A stretch of DNA of 64,000 nucleotides from Pseudomonas fluorescens (GTDB lineage Bacteria > Pseudomonadota > Gammaproteobacteria > Pseudomonadales > Pseudomonadaceae). Shown here in pieces: positions 46,944 to 55,284 of this stretch. The position numbers and the translations under genes are program-made. Location of the stretch: the NCBI GenBank assembly GCA_902825215.1, contig LR782234.1, positions 806,001-870,000 of the forward strand, written 5' to 3'. Every line of letters begins with the position of its first letter. Position 1 is the stretch's first letter. The notes under the pieces are model-generated. The model saw nothing but the letters and a program-made list of their open reading frames with translations, did not search any database and was not told the origin of the DNA.

Positions 46944-47885
46944 ATGCGCCGTCACGGCTTCATTGCAAGTGCAAGATGTTTGACGCTCGGACTGATGCTC
47001 GCGTGGGACGGCCATGCGACGGCAGCTGATATTCACTACCGGTTCATCATGGTCGCTGGCAACAAAATGTTTTATCGGGAGGCTGGCAATCCTCATAAAC
47101 CGACCATTCTGCTGCTTCATGGTTTTCCGTCGTCTTCGCACATGTTCCGCGACCTGATTCCTGAGTTAGCACCGTTTTTTCACGTGCTGGCCCCTGATTA
47201 CCTCGGTATGGGAAACAGCGCCGTCCCCACCGCAGCAGCCTTGACGCCGCTTACTTTCGACGCATTAGGTCAATCGATAGAAGAGTTGGTTCGGGAGTTA
47301 GGAATTAAAAGTGCGGTGATCTACATGCAGGACTTTGGCGGCCCTGTCGGAATGCGCCTGGCGACACGTAATCCACAGTGGGTGCGCGGATTGGTCATCC
47401 AGAACACGCCGATTACGCTGGATGGATGGGAGCCCATGAGGCTGAAAGCGATTCAGGCAAACGTTGGTCCGCAAACGCCTGAGAAACGTTCAGCCGCCCA
47501 GGCGCGGGTTGTTCTGGCGACTGACCAGTTTTTTTATCAGCACGGTGCCCGCAATCCCGATGGCCTTAATCCTGACGCCTGGGCAAACGATGCCTTTGCG
47601 CTCAGCGATCCTGAAAAACGGCGAGCCATGACGGATCTGCAGCTCGACATCGGATCGAACCTCGCGTTGTACCCGCGATGGCAAGCTTACTTGCGAAAGG
47701 CTCAACCCACCACGTTGGTGGTCTGGGGAGATGGCGACCCGATTTTTACGCCACGAGGCGCAGATTCCATCAAGGAGTTCGTACCCGGGGCTCAGATCCA
47801 CCATTACAACACCGGGCATTTCGCGCTGGAGGAAGATCATCGTGACATAGCACAACGCATTATTCAGGTCTTTTCCGGGCAGTGA
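46944..47885 (+). CDS. Exported alpha/beta hydrolase, haloalkane dehalogenase/epoxide hydrolase-like
   Basis: 313 residues. The start MRRHGFIASARCLTLGLMLA looks like a signal peptide ending near ATA-AD. The core has LLLHGFPSSSHMFRDLIPEL, APDYLGMGNS, an Asp nucleophile elbow in MQDFGGPVGMRLA (Asp rather than Ser), the acid in WGDGDPIF and the base in TGHFALEED. Asp nucleophiles mark the dehalogenase/epoxide-hydrolase branch. It is 17 bases from the MFS gene and probably co-transcribed with it. Confidence 0.85.
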   Translation: MRRHGFIASARCLTLGLMLAWDGHATAADIHYRFIMVAGNKMFYREAGNPHKPTILLLHGFPSSSHMFRDLIPELAPFFHVLAPDYLGMGNSAVPTAAALTPLTFDALGQSIEELVRELGIKSAVIYMQDFGGPVGMRLATRNPQWVRGLVIQNTPITLDGWEPMRLKAIQANVGPQTPEKRSAAQARVVLATDQFFYQHGARNPDGLNPDAWANDAFALSDPEKRRAMTDLQLDIGSNLALYPRWQAYLRKAQPTTLVVWGDGDPIFTPRGADSIKEFVPGAQIHHYNTGHFALEEDHRDIAQRIIQVFSGQ

Positions 47886-47902
47886 AGCATCAGGAGATTG
47901 GT

Positions 47903-49147
47903 ATGTCGGATAGAGATAATCTGCTCTCAGGAGAGACAGCTCACCGGGCGGGTGCCTTCGCGTTTCCCTTATTGGCCATGGTGCTTTTCGCGTTCTTCTT
48001 TGCTGCGAGCACACCTTCGCCTCTGTTCGTGGTGTTTCAGCGTCATTGGGGCTTTTCGTCCGGGATGCTGACCGTCGCGTTCTCGGCGTACGCCATCGCA
48101 CTGTTGGTCGCCCTACTCAGCGCCGGGTCGTTATCCGACCATATTGGTCGACGTCCGGTCGTAATCGGCGCGCTTGGTTTGCAGACCCTGGCGATGATCC
48201 TTTTTGGCTATGCCGATGATATAAATCATCTTATTGCCGCGCGTTGTCTTCAAGGGCTGGCGACGGGAATTGCCAGTGGTGCCTTGTCGGCGGCGGTGGT
48301 CGAGGCAGCACCTGTCAGCCACAAGAAGGCAGGGGTACTGTTCAGCAGCATCGCTCCGCTAGCCGGGTTGGCCACAGGATCGTTAATCACAGGGTTATCG
48401 ATGTACTGGTTCAGCACACCGGAGGTGATGGTATTCGCGGTGCTGGCGTTCATTTTCTTGATTGCCGCGGTGGGGGTGGCGATGGTCCCGGAAACGGCGA
48501 CTCGGCGTGCCGGTGCTTTGGGATCCTTGAAGCCTCGTATTTCGGTGAGTGCGAGGGCCCAGGCTGCATACGTTCGAAGCATACCGCTGTTGCTCGCCAT
48601 CTGGGCGCTGTGCGGCCTGTACATGTCACTGGCGCCCTCGATTCTTTATGGAGTATTCAACGTGAACAGCGCCGGACTCAACGGTCTGACAGTTGCTGCG
48701 CTGTGCGGTCCCGCAGCCATTGCAGCAGCGGTTTTGGGCCGTTTCCTCACGCTCTCTCTTTGCGCTGCAGTGGGTGCTATAGCCATGGTCGTTGGGCTCG
48801 GTGTCCTGATCATGTCTCTGTTGGGAGGAGGGGTCGTAGTATTTTTCATCGGCACGCTAATTGCGGGAGTTGGATCTGGAGCGGGATTCTCGGCGGTTCT
48901 GCAAACGCTGGCACCACTCGCCGAAGAACATGAGCGAGCAGAGCTCTTCGCGGCGATTTTTGTGGCCTGTTATTTGTCGTTGAGCCTGCCTCCGATCATG
49001 GCCGGATTCGGAGTCGGAGTTTTTGGCCTGCTAGACACCAGCTGGGTTTATCTCGTCGCGCTGTTACTGGTAGCTCTGACCACCAGCCTGACGCATTGGC
49101 GCGTGTATCGTGGTCATCAAATAAGCACGTCAGCTGTCCAGTCATGA
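47903..49147 (+). CDS. MFS transporter
   Basis: 414 residues from the ATG at 47,903 (AGGAG 7 bases upstream; a start at 47,882 has none). About 12 membrane helices. The MFS motif A between helices 2 and 3 reads GSLSDHIGRRPVVIGAL, and RCLQGLATGIASGALSAAVV follows in helix 4. It resembles drug or small-molecule exporters of the DHA1 kind. It is the last gene of the cargo block. The exported compound is not known; a product of the neighbouring hydrolases is possible. Confidence 0.87.
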   Translation: MSDRDNLLSGETAHRAGAFAFPLLAMVLFAFFFAASTPSPLFVVFQRHWGFSSGMLTVAFSAYAIALLVALLSAGSLSDHIGRRPVVIGALGLQTLAMILFGYADDINHLIAARCLQGLATGIASGALSAAVVEAAPVSHKKAGVLFSSIAPLAGLATGSLITGLSMYWFSTPEVMVFAVLAFIFLIAAVGVAMVPETATRRAGALGSLKPRISVSARAQAAYVRSIPLLLAIWALCGLYMSLAPSILYGVFNVNSAGLNGLTVAALCGPAAIAAAVLGRFLTLSLCAAVGAIAMVVGLGVLIMSLLGGGVVVFFIGTLIAGVGSGAGFSAVLQTLAPLAEEHERAELFAAIFVACYLSLSLPPIMAGFGVGVFGLLDTSWVYLVALLLVALTTSLTHWRVYRGHQISTSAVQS

Positions 49148-49411
49148 GACCCGTAGGAAAGTCAGGAGGGAAGGTAGCTGCCAGGCTATGCCTGATAGAG
49201 GCGAATGACAGTCGATTTATGGATTTCGCTTTTAAAGGAACGCCACTGCCGTTGATGATGTCGGCTATGTCTAAAGTGATTCACTTCAAGGCGGGTAAAG
49301 AGTTCCGATATCTGTCCGGTATCCCTGCTCGATGCGTGCATCAACAGATCGCCGAATACTCCTCTGTCCCGTCCGCTGAAGGCTTTCCCGGTATCAGAAC
49401 CCCATGGGGCA

Positions 49412-49633
49412 ATGAATTCAGCCCAATGGATTGAGGACGGCGTTCGTTGTGCGGAGACCTGGCTTGACGGCACATCACTACCGCTATGGTGGGCACTGGC
49501 GCAGAACCGAAAGCATCATCGCTCAGGTGATATACAGGAAGCGTTCGAGGCCGGCTTTCTGCTGCGGTTGCAGCAGACGCTAATCATGCGGCATGAAACC
49601 GCCACCTCCCAATCAACCAGCTTTGATGCTTGA
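49412..49633 (+). CDS. Small tryptophan-containing ORF of unknown function
   Basis: 73 codons from an ATG with a weak GGGG element: MNSAQWIEDGVRCAETWLDG, then LPLWWALAQNRKH and IQEAFEAGFLLRLQQTL. The amphipathic, balanced composition looks more like a real small protein than a chance frame. I do not recognise it with confidence. It stands alone between the MFS gene and the replication-like module. Confidence 0.4.
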   Translation: MNSAQWIEDGVRCAETWLDGTSLPLWWALAQNRKHHRSGDIQEAFEAGFLLRLQQTLIMRHETATSQSTSFDA

Positions 49634-49671
49634 GGCTGTATTTGACGTTTGAGTTATTGCTTTTCCCGCCA

Positions 49672-49715
49672 AACCCTCCGAACCAGCGATCTTTGATCGC
49701 GCCGATCGGAGGGTT
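49672..49715. other. Two-tier hairpin
   Basis: Outer arms AACCCTCCGA (49,672) and TCGGAGGGTT (49,706) pair over 10 bases. Inside them GCGATC-TTT-GATCGC (49,686-49,700) forms a second perfect stem. The structure lies about 40 bases past the small ORF and may be its terminator or the start of the mobile module. Confidence 0.65.
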
Positions 49716-49871
49716 CACTCGCTCTTTCTCGAAGCCACTTCGTTCCACCTTCCCTTTCAAATTTTTGATTAGCGCTGTAGCGTCATTTCCCCATCAGTAA
49801 TTACCCACGATCTCTATCGAGCGCAGCTTCGGTGTCAGTGCGGAGGTTGTCGTGGGCCATGGCTAGAGAAT

Positions 49872-49950
49872 TGGCGACACTGGCGACATCGGCGACAACC
49901 CACGTCGGACGTGCCCTGGAGCGTGGCGACAAAAGTGGCGACAGTCGCCA
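49872..49950 (-). repeat. Left iteron-like array (TGTCGCC, inverted)
   Basis: Read leftward, TGTCGCC/A units start at 49,943, 49,931, 49,897, 49,888 and 49,879, giving steps of 12, 34, 9 and 9 bases, plus one unit in the other orientation at 49,944. The right array at 52,160-52,242 has the same units with steps 12, 11, 34, 9, 9 and matching inter-unit bases (CCACGCTC, GGGTTGTCGCCG). The two arrays are inverted relative to each other. Confidence 0.8.
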
Positions 49951-50242
49951 CTTCTTGCCCCCTAATGCCCGGAATGCTTGACCGTCTTTTCGAGTGGGTA
50001 TAAAAATTGGCGCACGGATCGCTGTCGTTGACAGCACCAGCCCAGGTAGCCAGAACCTTTAAGGCTACGCCACTTGCGTGGTGGATCTCCCGAAGTGCGA
50101 TTAGCGTCCGGCGGCTCGCACGGTCACTCCCCAAGAGTGATGGATGCCTACTCGACTTAATCTGTCCACTGCGGCAGACGATGGACTTACCCTGCTGCGC
50201 TGCAGCAACCTCACCCTTCGGCACACTCAGTTGCGCCAATCC

Positions 50243-50277
50243 GCGCCCGTCTCTTTCTCCTGGAAAGAGACGGGCGC
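50243..50277. other. Perfect 15-bp stem hairpin
   Basis: GCGCCCGTCTCTTTC (50,243-50,257), loop TCCTG, GAAAGAGACGGGCGC (50,263-50,277). No T tract follows in either direction. It lies between the left iteron array and the DUF3987 gene. The rest of 49,960-50,690 shows no gene I can support. Confidence 0.75.
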
Positions 50278-50698
50278 TCGTACCACTGCTGCAAGCCACG
50301 TCGTACAGGGCATTGCCGCAACTCTCCTCGTGACAATCGACCTGACAACTCCGATTCGTCGCCATCCGCAACGACACAGGCGCCGGTGCCGCAGCCCATG
50401 GAGAGGCTGCACCTGACTGACAGTCAGGCATGCCCCAGGTGTCCAGGTCTTTGCCTTCTCCCACCCAGGATCTGTAGGTGCCGAACTCGTCAGTCGGCAC
50501 AGCCTCTGCCCGCCCGCATCTTCGGATGCGCTAAGGAGGCCAAGTTCATGGGGTCATGCCCTCGTTCCCGGTCGTAAGGAGCCGTTCGTTCCGCGTCAGT
50601 GAACACCTCACAGGTCGCAGGGGCCTTGATCCCTGATAACACTCAACAGCTGTGGCGGGAGTACGTGAGGCAACCAGCAATCACCGAGGAGAGGGCCC

Positions 50699-52105
50699 AT
50701 GCAGCAGTTAGATCCGAAGCTTGAACTACCACGATCCCCTCGACCGTTAATCGAGTCGAATCCGGAGGCCGAACCTTATCCGGTGCAGGCGTTGGGGGGC
50801 ATTCTTGGTCCCGCGGTCGAGCGCATGGCCGAGGTGATCGGCGTGCCTCAAGCACTGGCAGCACAATCGGTCTTGGCTGCCTCAGCGCTGGCCACTCAAG
50901 GTCATGCAGGCTTACACCTCGACGGAAGAAATTACCCCCTGTCGCTGTACCTGATCACGGTGGCCGCGTCAGGTGATCGCAAGACCGCCGCAGACAGGTT
51001 TGCATTGCTGCCAGCACGACAATGGGAGCGTGAACAGTGGCAGCGCTACCGCGAACAGCTCTCCCGGTACCGCGCCGCACAGCGACAGGCGCAGCGTATC
51101 AATCCTGCCGACCCCGACTCCGCAAATGACGTGCTGCTCGAAGCGGAGCCCTCTGCACCTCGGCTGATCACCACAGACCCGACTATCGAGGCCTTAATTA
51201 AGGGGCTCTGTCATGACTTGCCCAGCATGGGGCTGTTCTGTGATGAGGGCGGACAATTCCTCGGTAGCAGCACCATGAGTCGCGATAACCGTTTGAAAGC
51301 GATCACGACCTTGTCGTCACTCTGGGACGGGAGCCCGATTGATCGTGCTCGCTCCATGGTCGGTGAAAGCCTACGAGCCTACGATCGGCGCGTGAGCCTG
51401 CACCTGATGCTGCAACCGTACTTGGCCATGCAGTTACTCAGTGATCCGTTGCTGCAAGGGCAAGGCATCCTCGGTCGCTGTCTGATGACCTGGCCCACGA
51501 GTCTGGCTGGACAACGCAGCTATCAGGCTGTCGACTTGTCCAAAGACGCCGCACTAAAGCGATATCACCAACGCCTTTCGGCCCTGTTTCATCAGCCTTG
51601 GTCACTTTCCGCTGACGGTGCTCTCCAGCTATCACCGCTGAACCTCAGTCCATTGTCCCGTCGTCGCTGGATTGATTTGCATGACGCCATCGAAGCCCAG
51701 TTGGGTGAATTTGGGGAGCTGGCCAGCGTGCGGCCTAGCGGATCGAAAGCCGCCGACAACCTGCTGCGCGTCGCTGGCATTTTGGCCGTGGTGGAGGAGA
51801 GCAGTGTCGTGGAGGTCGATCATATCCAACGAGCCTCCGCTTTAATCGGCTACTACCTCAACGAGATCCAGCGCCTGACTGAACAGGAACCGGTGTGCCG
51901 GGTAAAGGAAGAGGCGGACCGGCTGCTGCGCTGGCTCCAGATCAAAGATTGGAAGCGCTTCAGTATTCGAGAGCTGAATCGCAACGGTCCCCGCTTTGCC
52001 CGTAAGAGCAGCCGTCATGCCGCTAAGCTGCTGGTCGAGTTGATTGATCATCAGTGGCTGATCACCGACGGGAATACCTTCGAGGTGCGCCATGTTCAAT
52101 CTTGA
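50699..52105 (+). CDS. DUF3987-type protein (plasmid/phage replication helicase-like)
   Basis: 468 residues; the ATG at 50,699 follows GAGGAGAG. It fits DUF3987 (YfjI-like): VIGVPQALAAQSVLAASALA, LYLITVAASGDRKTAADRF with a degenerate Walker A (GDRKT), MGLFCDEGGQFLGSSTMSRD with a Walker-B-like CDE, and HLMLQPYLAMQLLSDPLLQG. Such proteins occur on integrative elements and are thought to be replication-type ATPases. It begins a chain of four genes with overlapping ends, and matching iteron-like arrays lie on both sides. Confidence 0.8.
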   Translation: MQQLDPKLELPRSPRPLIESNPEAEPYPVQALGGILGPAVERMAEVIGVPQALAAQSVLAASALATQGHAGLHLDGRNYPLSLYLITVAASGDRKTAADRFALLPARQWEREQWQRYREQLSRYRAAQRQAQRINPADPDSANDVLLEAEPSAPRLITTDPTIEALIKGLCHDLPSMGLFCDEGGQFLGSSTMSRDNRLKAITTLSSLWDGSPIDRARSMVGESLRAYDRRVSLHLMLQPYLAMQLLSDPLLQGQGILGRCLMTWPTSLAGQRSYQAVDLSKDAALKRYHQRLSALFHQPWSLSADGALQLSPLNLSPLSRRRWIDLHDAIEAQLGEFGELASVRPSGSKAADNLLRVAGILAVVEESSVVEVDHIQRASALIGYYLNEIQRLTEQEPVCRVKEEADRLLRWLQIKDWKRFSIRELNRNGPRFARKSSRHAAKLLVELIDHQWLITDGNTFEVRHVQS

Positions 52106-52445
52106 TGAGGCGCTGCGCAACCATTTGGCTCAGCGCCAAAAGGAGCCGAAAGCGCGGTTTGTCGCCGCGACTGTCGCCGCTTTGTCGCCACGCTCAAAGC
52201 CAGGCAGGACAAGGGTTGTCGCCGCTGTCGCCGATGTCGCCACCACCCGTAAAGCTATCACCTCGACGACAGCCATCATCCAATGCTTGAAAGAGGAGGG
52301 CGCGCATCTCTATGTCACCGACAACACGCTGTGTTTTCGCCCGACTGATTGGGCTCAGCTCGCCATCGTGAGCGCGCACTGGCGAGCCCTTTTACATGAT
52401 CTTGCTGCAGTCAATCAGGAGCAGAAAAATGGCTCGGGTCGGTAA
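52092..52445 (+). CDS. Small protein encoded across the right iteron array
   Basis: 117 residues; the ATG at 52,092 follows GAGGTG and overlaps the DUF3987 gene by 14 bases. The N-terminal third includes a repeat-coded VAATVAALSPRSK and VVAAVADVATT from the TGTCGCC units. The C-terminal half (TAIIQCLKEEGAHLYVTDNT, LCFRPTDWAQLAIVSAHW) looks like a folded domain. Family unknown. It overlaps the recombinase gene start by 17 bases. Confidence 0.65.
   Translation: MFNLDEALRNHLAQRQKEPKARFVAATVAALSPRSKPGRTRVVAAVADVATTRKAITSTTAIIQCLKEEGAHLYVTDNTLCFRPTDWAQLAIVSAHWRALLHDLAAVNQEQKNGSGR
52160..52242 (+). repeat. Right iteron-like array (TGTCGCC)
   Basis: Six TGTCGCCG/A units start at 52,160, 52,172, 52,183, 52,217, 52,226 and 52,235. 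The last three are spaced 34, 9 and 9 bases, exactly as in the inverted left array at 49,872-49,950. The array lies inside a coding frame. Confidence 0.85.
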
Positions 52446-53409
52446 GCGAGCTGGGCGCAATTTTGGTTTCGGTCGCCAGCTCAGCTATGCCGGACCGCAA
52501 GCCCTGAAAGAACTGTTTGGCGATGGCCATTTTGGTACCGTCAAAGCCCATAGCGATCGCTGGCAGGCCTTCGTGCAATGGTGTCGATCCGAAGAAGGAC
52601 CGAGGCTCAATGACGCGCGACAGATCGACCGCGAGATCCTCATGCGGTACGCCGCCCACGTGCGCGAGCAGGTTAATCAGGGCAACGTCGGCATCGCCAC
52701 CGCGCAGAATCGCCTGTCCAGTGTGAACCGAACCATCGCCGCGCTGCGCGGTGATCAGTACGTCAAAATACCCAGTCCAAGTAAGGCGCTTGGCTTGCAG
52801 CGTTCAAGCGTTCGTAGTGAGGCGCCGCAAGGCCAAGACCGTGGGCAGGTCGGGCTGATTGCGCAAGCGCTGTCAGAGAGAGGCCAGCAACGAGTGACCG
52901 CAATTGTGCACTTGGCCCGGGAGACCGGCATGCGTTTGCGTGAGGCAATCTTGGCGGATCTGCTCCGACTGCAACGTGAAGCTCGGCAACTGGGCAAGAT
53001 CAACATCCAGGATGGTACCAAGGGTGGTCGGTCTGGCGCATCGGCACCGCGTTGGATCGTGGTCACGGATCAAGTTCGCGATGCTCTGGCTAGGGCCTGC
53101 GAGGCGTTACCCAGTGGCAGTCGAAATTTGTTGGCACCCGATGAAAGCTACAAAGACTTCATACAGAAAGTCGTGCGGCCGGCACGGGACCTCCTGCATG
53201 AGCAGGGTCTGAAAGGCTTTCATGAACTGCGTGCGGCGTACGCCTGTGAGCGCTATGAGCAACTGACCGGCTTCCCTGCACCCATCAATGGCGGTCGTGG
53301 TTATAGAGAAGATCGTCAACTCGATCAGCGTGCACGACAGCAGATCAGTCATGAGTTGGGACATAACCGCATTGATGTGGTGAGTGCCTACATCGGAGGC
53401 CGGCGATGA
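52429..53409 (+). CDS. Integrase_1-type tyrosine recombinase
   Basis: 326 residues from the ATG at 52,429 (AGGAG 7 bases upstream). The N-terminal SAM-like core-binding domain (FGTVKAHSDRWQAFVQWCRS) precedes a catalytic domain with the first Arg in ETGMRLREAILADL, the HxxR box in FHELRAAYACERYEQLTG, and the end SHELGHNRIDVVSAYIGG holding His and the nucleophile Tyr. This family occurs on ICEs and islands beside DUF3987 proteins. Whether it moves the element or resolves dimers is open. The next gene starts within its stop as ATGA. Confidence 0.85.
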   Translation: MARVGKRAGRNFGFGRQLSYAGPQALKELFGDGHFGTVKAHSDRWQAFVQWCRSEEGPRLNDARQIDREILMRYAAHVREQVNQGNVGIATAQNRLSSVNRTIAALRGDQYVKIPSPSKALGLQRSSVRSEAPQGQDRGQVGLIAQALSERGQQRVTAIVHLARETGMRLREAILADLLRLQREARQLGKINIQDGTKGGRSGASAPRWIVVTDQVRDALARACEALPSGSRNLLAPDESYKDFIQKVVRPARDLLHEQGLKGFHELRAAYACERYEQLTGFPAPINGGRGYREDRQLDQRARQQISHELGHNRIDVVSAYIGGRR

Positions 53410-53675
53410 AGTCCGAGTTCGATATAGCGTTGTTTCTGAGCCCCGTGCTCAAAGGTGCGCATGCCACGCGACAGCGGCACATCAGGCAAGCAGAAAGGAT
53501 GCACGAGGTGATTCGTGAGCGCTGGGGTTGCGCGACTCCTTGGTCTTGGAGGGAAAAACATGTGAGATGGTTTTTTGAGCACTATCTGAGTTGCTCAGCG
53601 CCCGCGACCGTCTATTACTATGCGTTAACAGCAGGATTGATCCGTCGCAGAAAGGCGCTACTCGTGGTTGTCTGA
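53406..53675 (+). CDS. Small protein resembling a recombinase core-binding domain
   Basis: 89 residues with an ATGA overlap to the recombinase stop. KGAHATRQRHIRQAERMHEV, IRERWGCATPWSWREKHVRW and FFEHYLSCSAPATVYYYALT resemble the SAM-like N-terminal domain of tyrosine recombinases. There is no catalytic part. It may modulate the Integrase_1-type enzyme. A perfect 18-bp hairpin follows 19 bases later. Confidence 0.65.
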   Translation: MKSEFDIALFLSPVLKGAHATRQRHIRQAERMHEVIRERWGCATPWSWREKHVRWFFEHYLSCSAPATVYYYALTAGLIRRRKALLVVV

Positions 53676-53693
53676 TAGACGTTTTTAAGCGTG

Positions 53694-53738
53694 AGCCCCT
53701 GAGTATGGGAATGCGGAGCCTTCCCATACTCAGGGGCT
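53694..53738. other. Perfect 18-bp stem hairpin
   Basis: AGCCCCTGAGTATGGGAA (53,694-53,711), loop TGCGGAGCC, TTCCCATACTCAGGGGCT (53,721-53,738). It lies between the four-gene module and the convergent P4-type integrase. It could be a two-way terminator without a T run or a structural recombination or origin site. Confidence 0.75.
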
Positions 53739-53841
53739 TGGCTGAAGAGGCGCAGGCATACCAGCGATTTAGCGACAGTCGTCACTCCTTTCGCCCTGCT
53801 GCACGACACCGATTGTAGCCGGCGTTGCGTACCTTAGATGC

Positions 53842-55098
53842 TCAGCGAATCGGTACGACGTTGCGGTCCCTGGTTTGATTGATGGCCGATGCCGACAGGC
53901 TGCCGGTGGCCGCCTTCTGGATATGTTCACTCCACCAAGCCATCATCGGACGCCGGCGTTCGATGTAATCCGTCCGGTTGTAGGCGCTACGAACTTCGTC
54001 CTTGTCGACATGCGCCAGCGCGACCTCGATCAGCTCCGGATCCCAGCCATGCTCATTCAGGATGGTGCTCGCCATCGAGCGCAAGCCGTGGCTGACTAGA
54101 CGGTCCTGAAAGCCCATGCGCTTCAATGCCATGTTGGCGGTCTGGCTATTGGCATGGGTGCGGGGATTTCTATCTGAGGGGAACACGTATTCTCTGTTAC
54201 CGCTGAGTTGCTTGAGCGTCTCCAGTAACGAAATTGCCTGATCGGTAAGAGGGATTGTGTGCGGCCGACGCTTTTTCATGCGCTCTGGCGGAATGGTCCA
54301 AATGCGCTTGTCGAAGTCGATATCTGCCCATCGCGTGGTGGCTGCTTCGGCAGGGCGGGTCATCGTGTGCAGCTGCCATTCGATCAGGCAGCGGGTCGTG
54401 CGCTTGATACTGGCGTTCGCGATTTCCATCATGAGCTCGGGAAGCTCCTCAGGTGGTAGCGCAGCCATGTTCTCTTTCTTGGGTTTCTTGAATACCGCCC
54501 GAATTCCATTGAGGGGATTCGCAAATATCAGCCCGGAGTTGACCCCGTAGGTCATGATCTCGTTGAGTCGTTGGCTCAATCGTTTCACGGTTTCGAGACT
54601 CCCTTTGGCCTCGATTGGGCGAAGGATCTTGATAACCATCGGAGCAGTGATTTGAGAGAGCGGCGTTGTTTTCATGCTTGGGAAAACATGGAGCGTTAGC
54701 GATCTCCAAATGTCTTCGGCGTAGGCTTTGGTTACGGAGTCTTTCTTCAGCTCGAACCAGGCAGTGGCCACCTTCTCGAAAGTGTGTTCAGTCTCAGCAA
54801 GTTTGGCTTGCCTTACCTCATCGCGCTGGGTTTTGGGATCAGTGCCCAAAGCGAGCAACTCACGCGCCTCTGCGGCTTTCTTCCGGGCGTTGGCTAGCGA
54901 GAGGTCGGGGTATGGACCGAGCGCCATATTAAGACGGCTTCTGGTCAACGGCTCGCGGTAATTGAAATTCCACATCATCGAGCCGCTGGCGCGTACTCGA
55001 AGCTGCAGGCCGTCGCCGTCGCTGAGGACGAAGTCTTTACCAGTTGCCTTGACTGCCTTGAGCTGGCGATCGGAGAGGCGGGTTGCGTTAGTAGGCAT
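53842..55098 (-). CDS. P4-type tyrosine integrase of the ssrA island
   Basis: 418 residues from the ATG at 55,098; GGAGG 8 bases upstream supports it over the longer frame to 55,173. The N-terminal DUF4102-like arm-binding domain reads LSDRQLKAVKATGKDFVLSD, GDGLQLRVRASGSMMWNFNY. The core-binding domain follows, then the catalytic domain with Arg in HTMTRPAEAATTRW, HGLRSMAST, and HVDKDEVRSAYNR carrying the Tyr. It reads away from ssrA, 187 bases from the tmRNA CCA end, the usual place for an integrase that targets a tmRNA/tRNA gene. Confidence 0.92.
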   Translation of the reverse strand: MPTNATRLSDRQLKAVKATGKDFVLSDGDGLQLRVRASGSMMWNFNYREPLTRSRLNMALGPYPDLSLANARKKAAEARELLALGTDPKTQRDEVRQAKLAETEHTFEKVATAWFELKKDSVTKAYAEDIWRSLTLHVFPSMKTTPLSQITAPMVIKILRPIEAKGSLETVKRLSQRLNEIMTYGVNSGLIFANPLNGIRAVFKKPKKENMAALPPEELPELMMEIANASIKRTTRCLIEWQLHTMTRPAEAATTRWADIDFDKRIWTIPPERMKKRRPHTIPLTDQAISLLETLKQLSGNREYVFPSDRNPRTHANSQTANMALKRMGFQDRLVSHGLRSMASTILNEHGWDPELIEVALAHVDKDEVRSAYNRTDYIERRRPMMAWWSEHIQKAATGSLSASAINQTRDRNVVPIR

Positions 55099-55120
55099 GG
55101 GGGCTACCTCCAGCACCGTT

Positions 55121-55172
55121 TTGGTATCCTGAAAGTAGCACTTGGCAGCCCGGGATACCACCTGGGATACCA
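55121..55172. other. Arm-type-like sites upstream of the integrase
   Basis: TTGGTATCC at 55,121 and GGGATACCA at 55,152 and 55,164 lie between the integrase start and ssrA. The last two have the same 12-base step as the TGGAATACC pair at 32,704 and 32,716. They probably bind the integrase N domain and may let it control its own promoter. Confidence 0.55.
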
Positions 55173-55250
55173 AAGCGCCTGGAACTCAGAAATCCTCAAA
55201 AGCCCCCGCTAGCCCTGAAACCCCCGTATTTACTGGATTTTAGGCACAAA

Positions 55251-55273
55251 AAAAGACGTCCGTGGACGTCTTT
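55251..55273 (-). terminator. ssrA terminator
   Basis: Read leftward, AGACGTCC-AC-GGACGTCT is followed by seven T, 12 bases beyond the CCA end of tmRNA. Confidence 0.8.
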
Positions 55274-55284
55274 AGATGATGAAG

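Noticed and set aside
49219..49434. 71-codon frame just before the small ORF at 49,412
   Set aside because: No ribosome site, no family features; it overlaps the better candidate in another frame.
49835..50500. 221-codon frame on the minus strand
   Set aside because: Low-complexity, Cys/Arg/Ser-rich product running through the iteron array; no start site or family resemblance.
52396..52428. Earlier in-frame start for the Integrase_1-type gene
   Set aside because: The ATG at 52,429 has AGGAG at ideal spacing and the family-like start MARVGKRAGRNFGFG.
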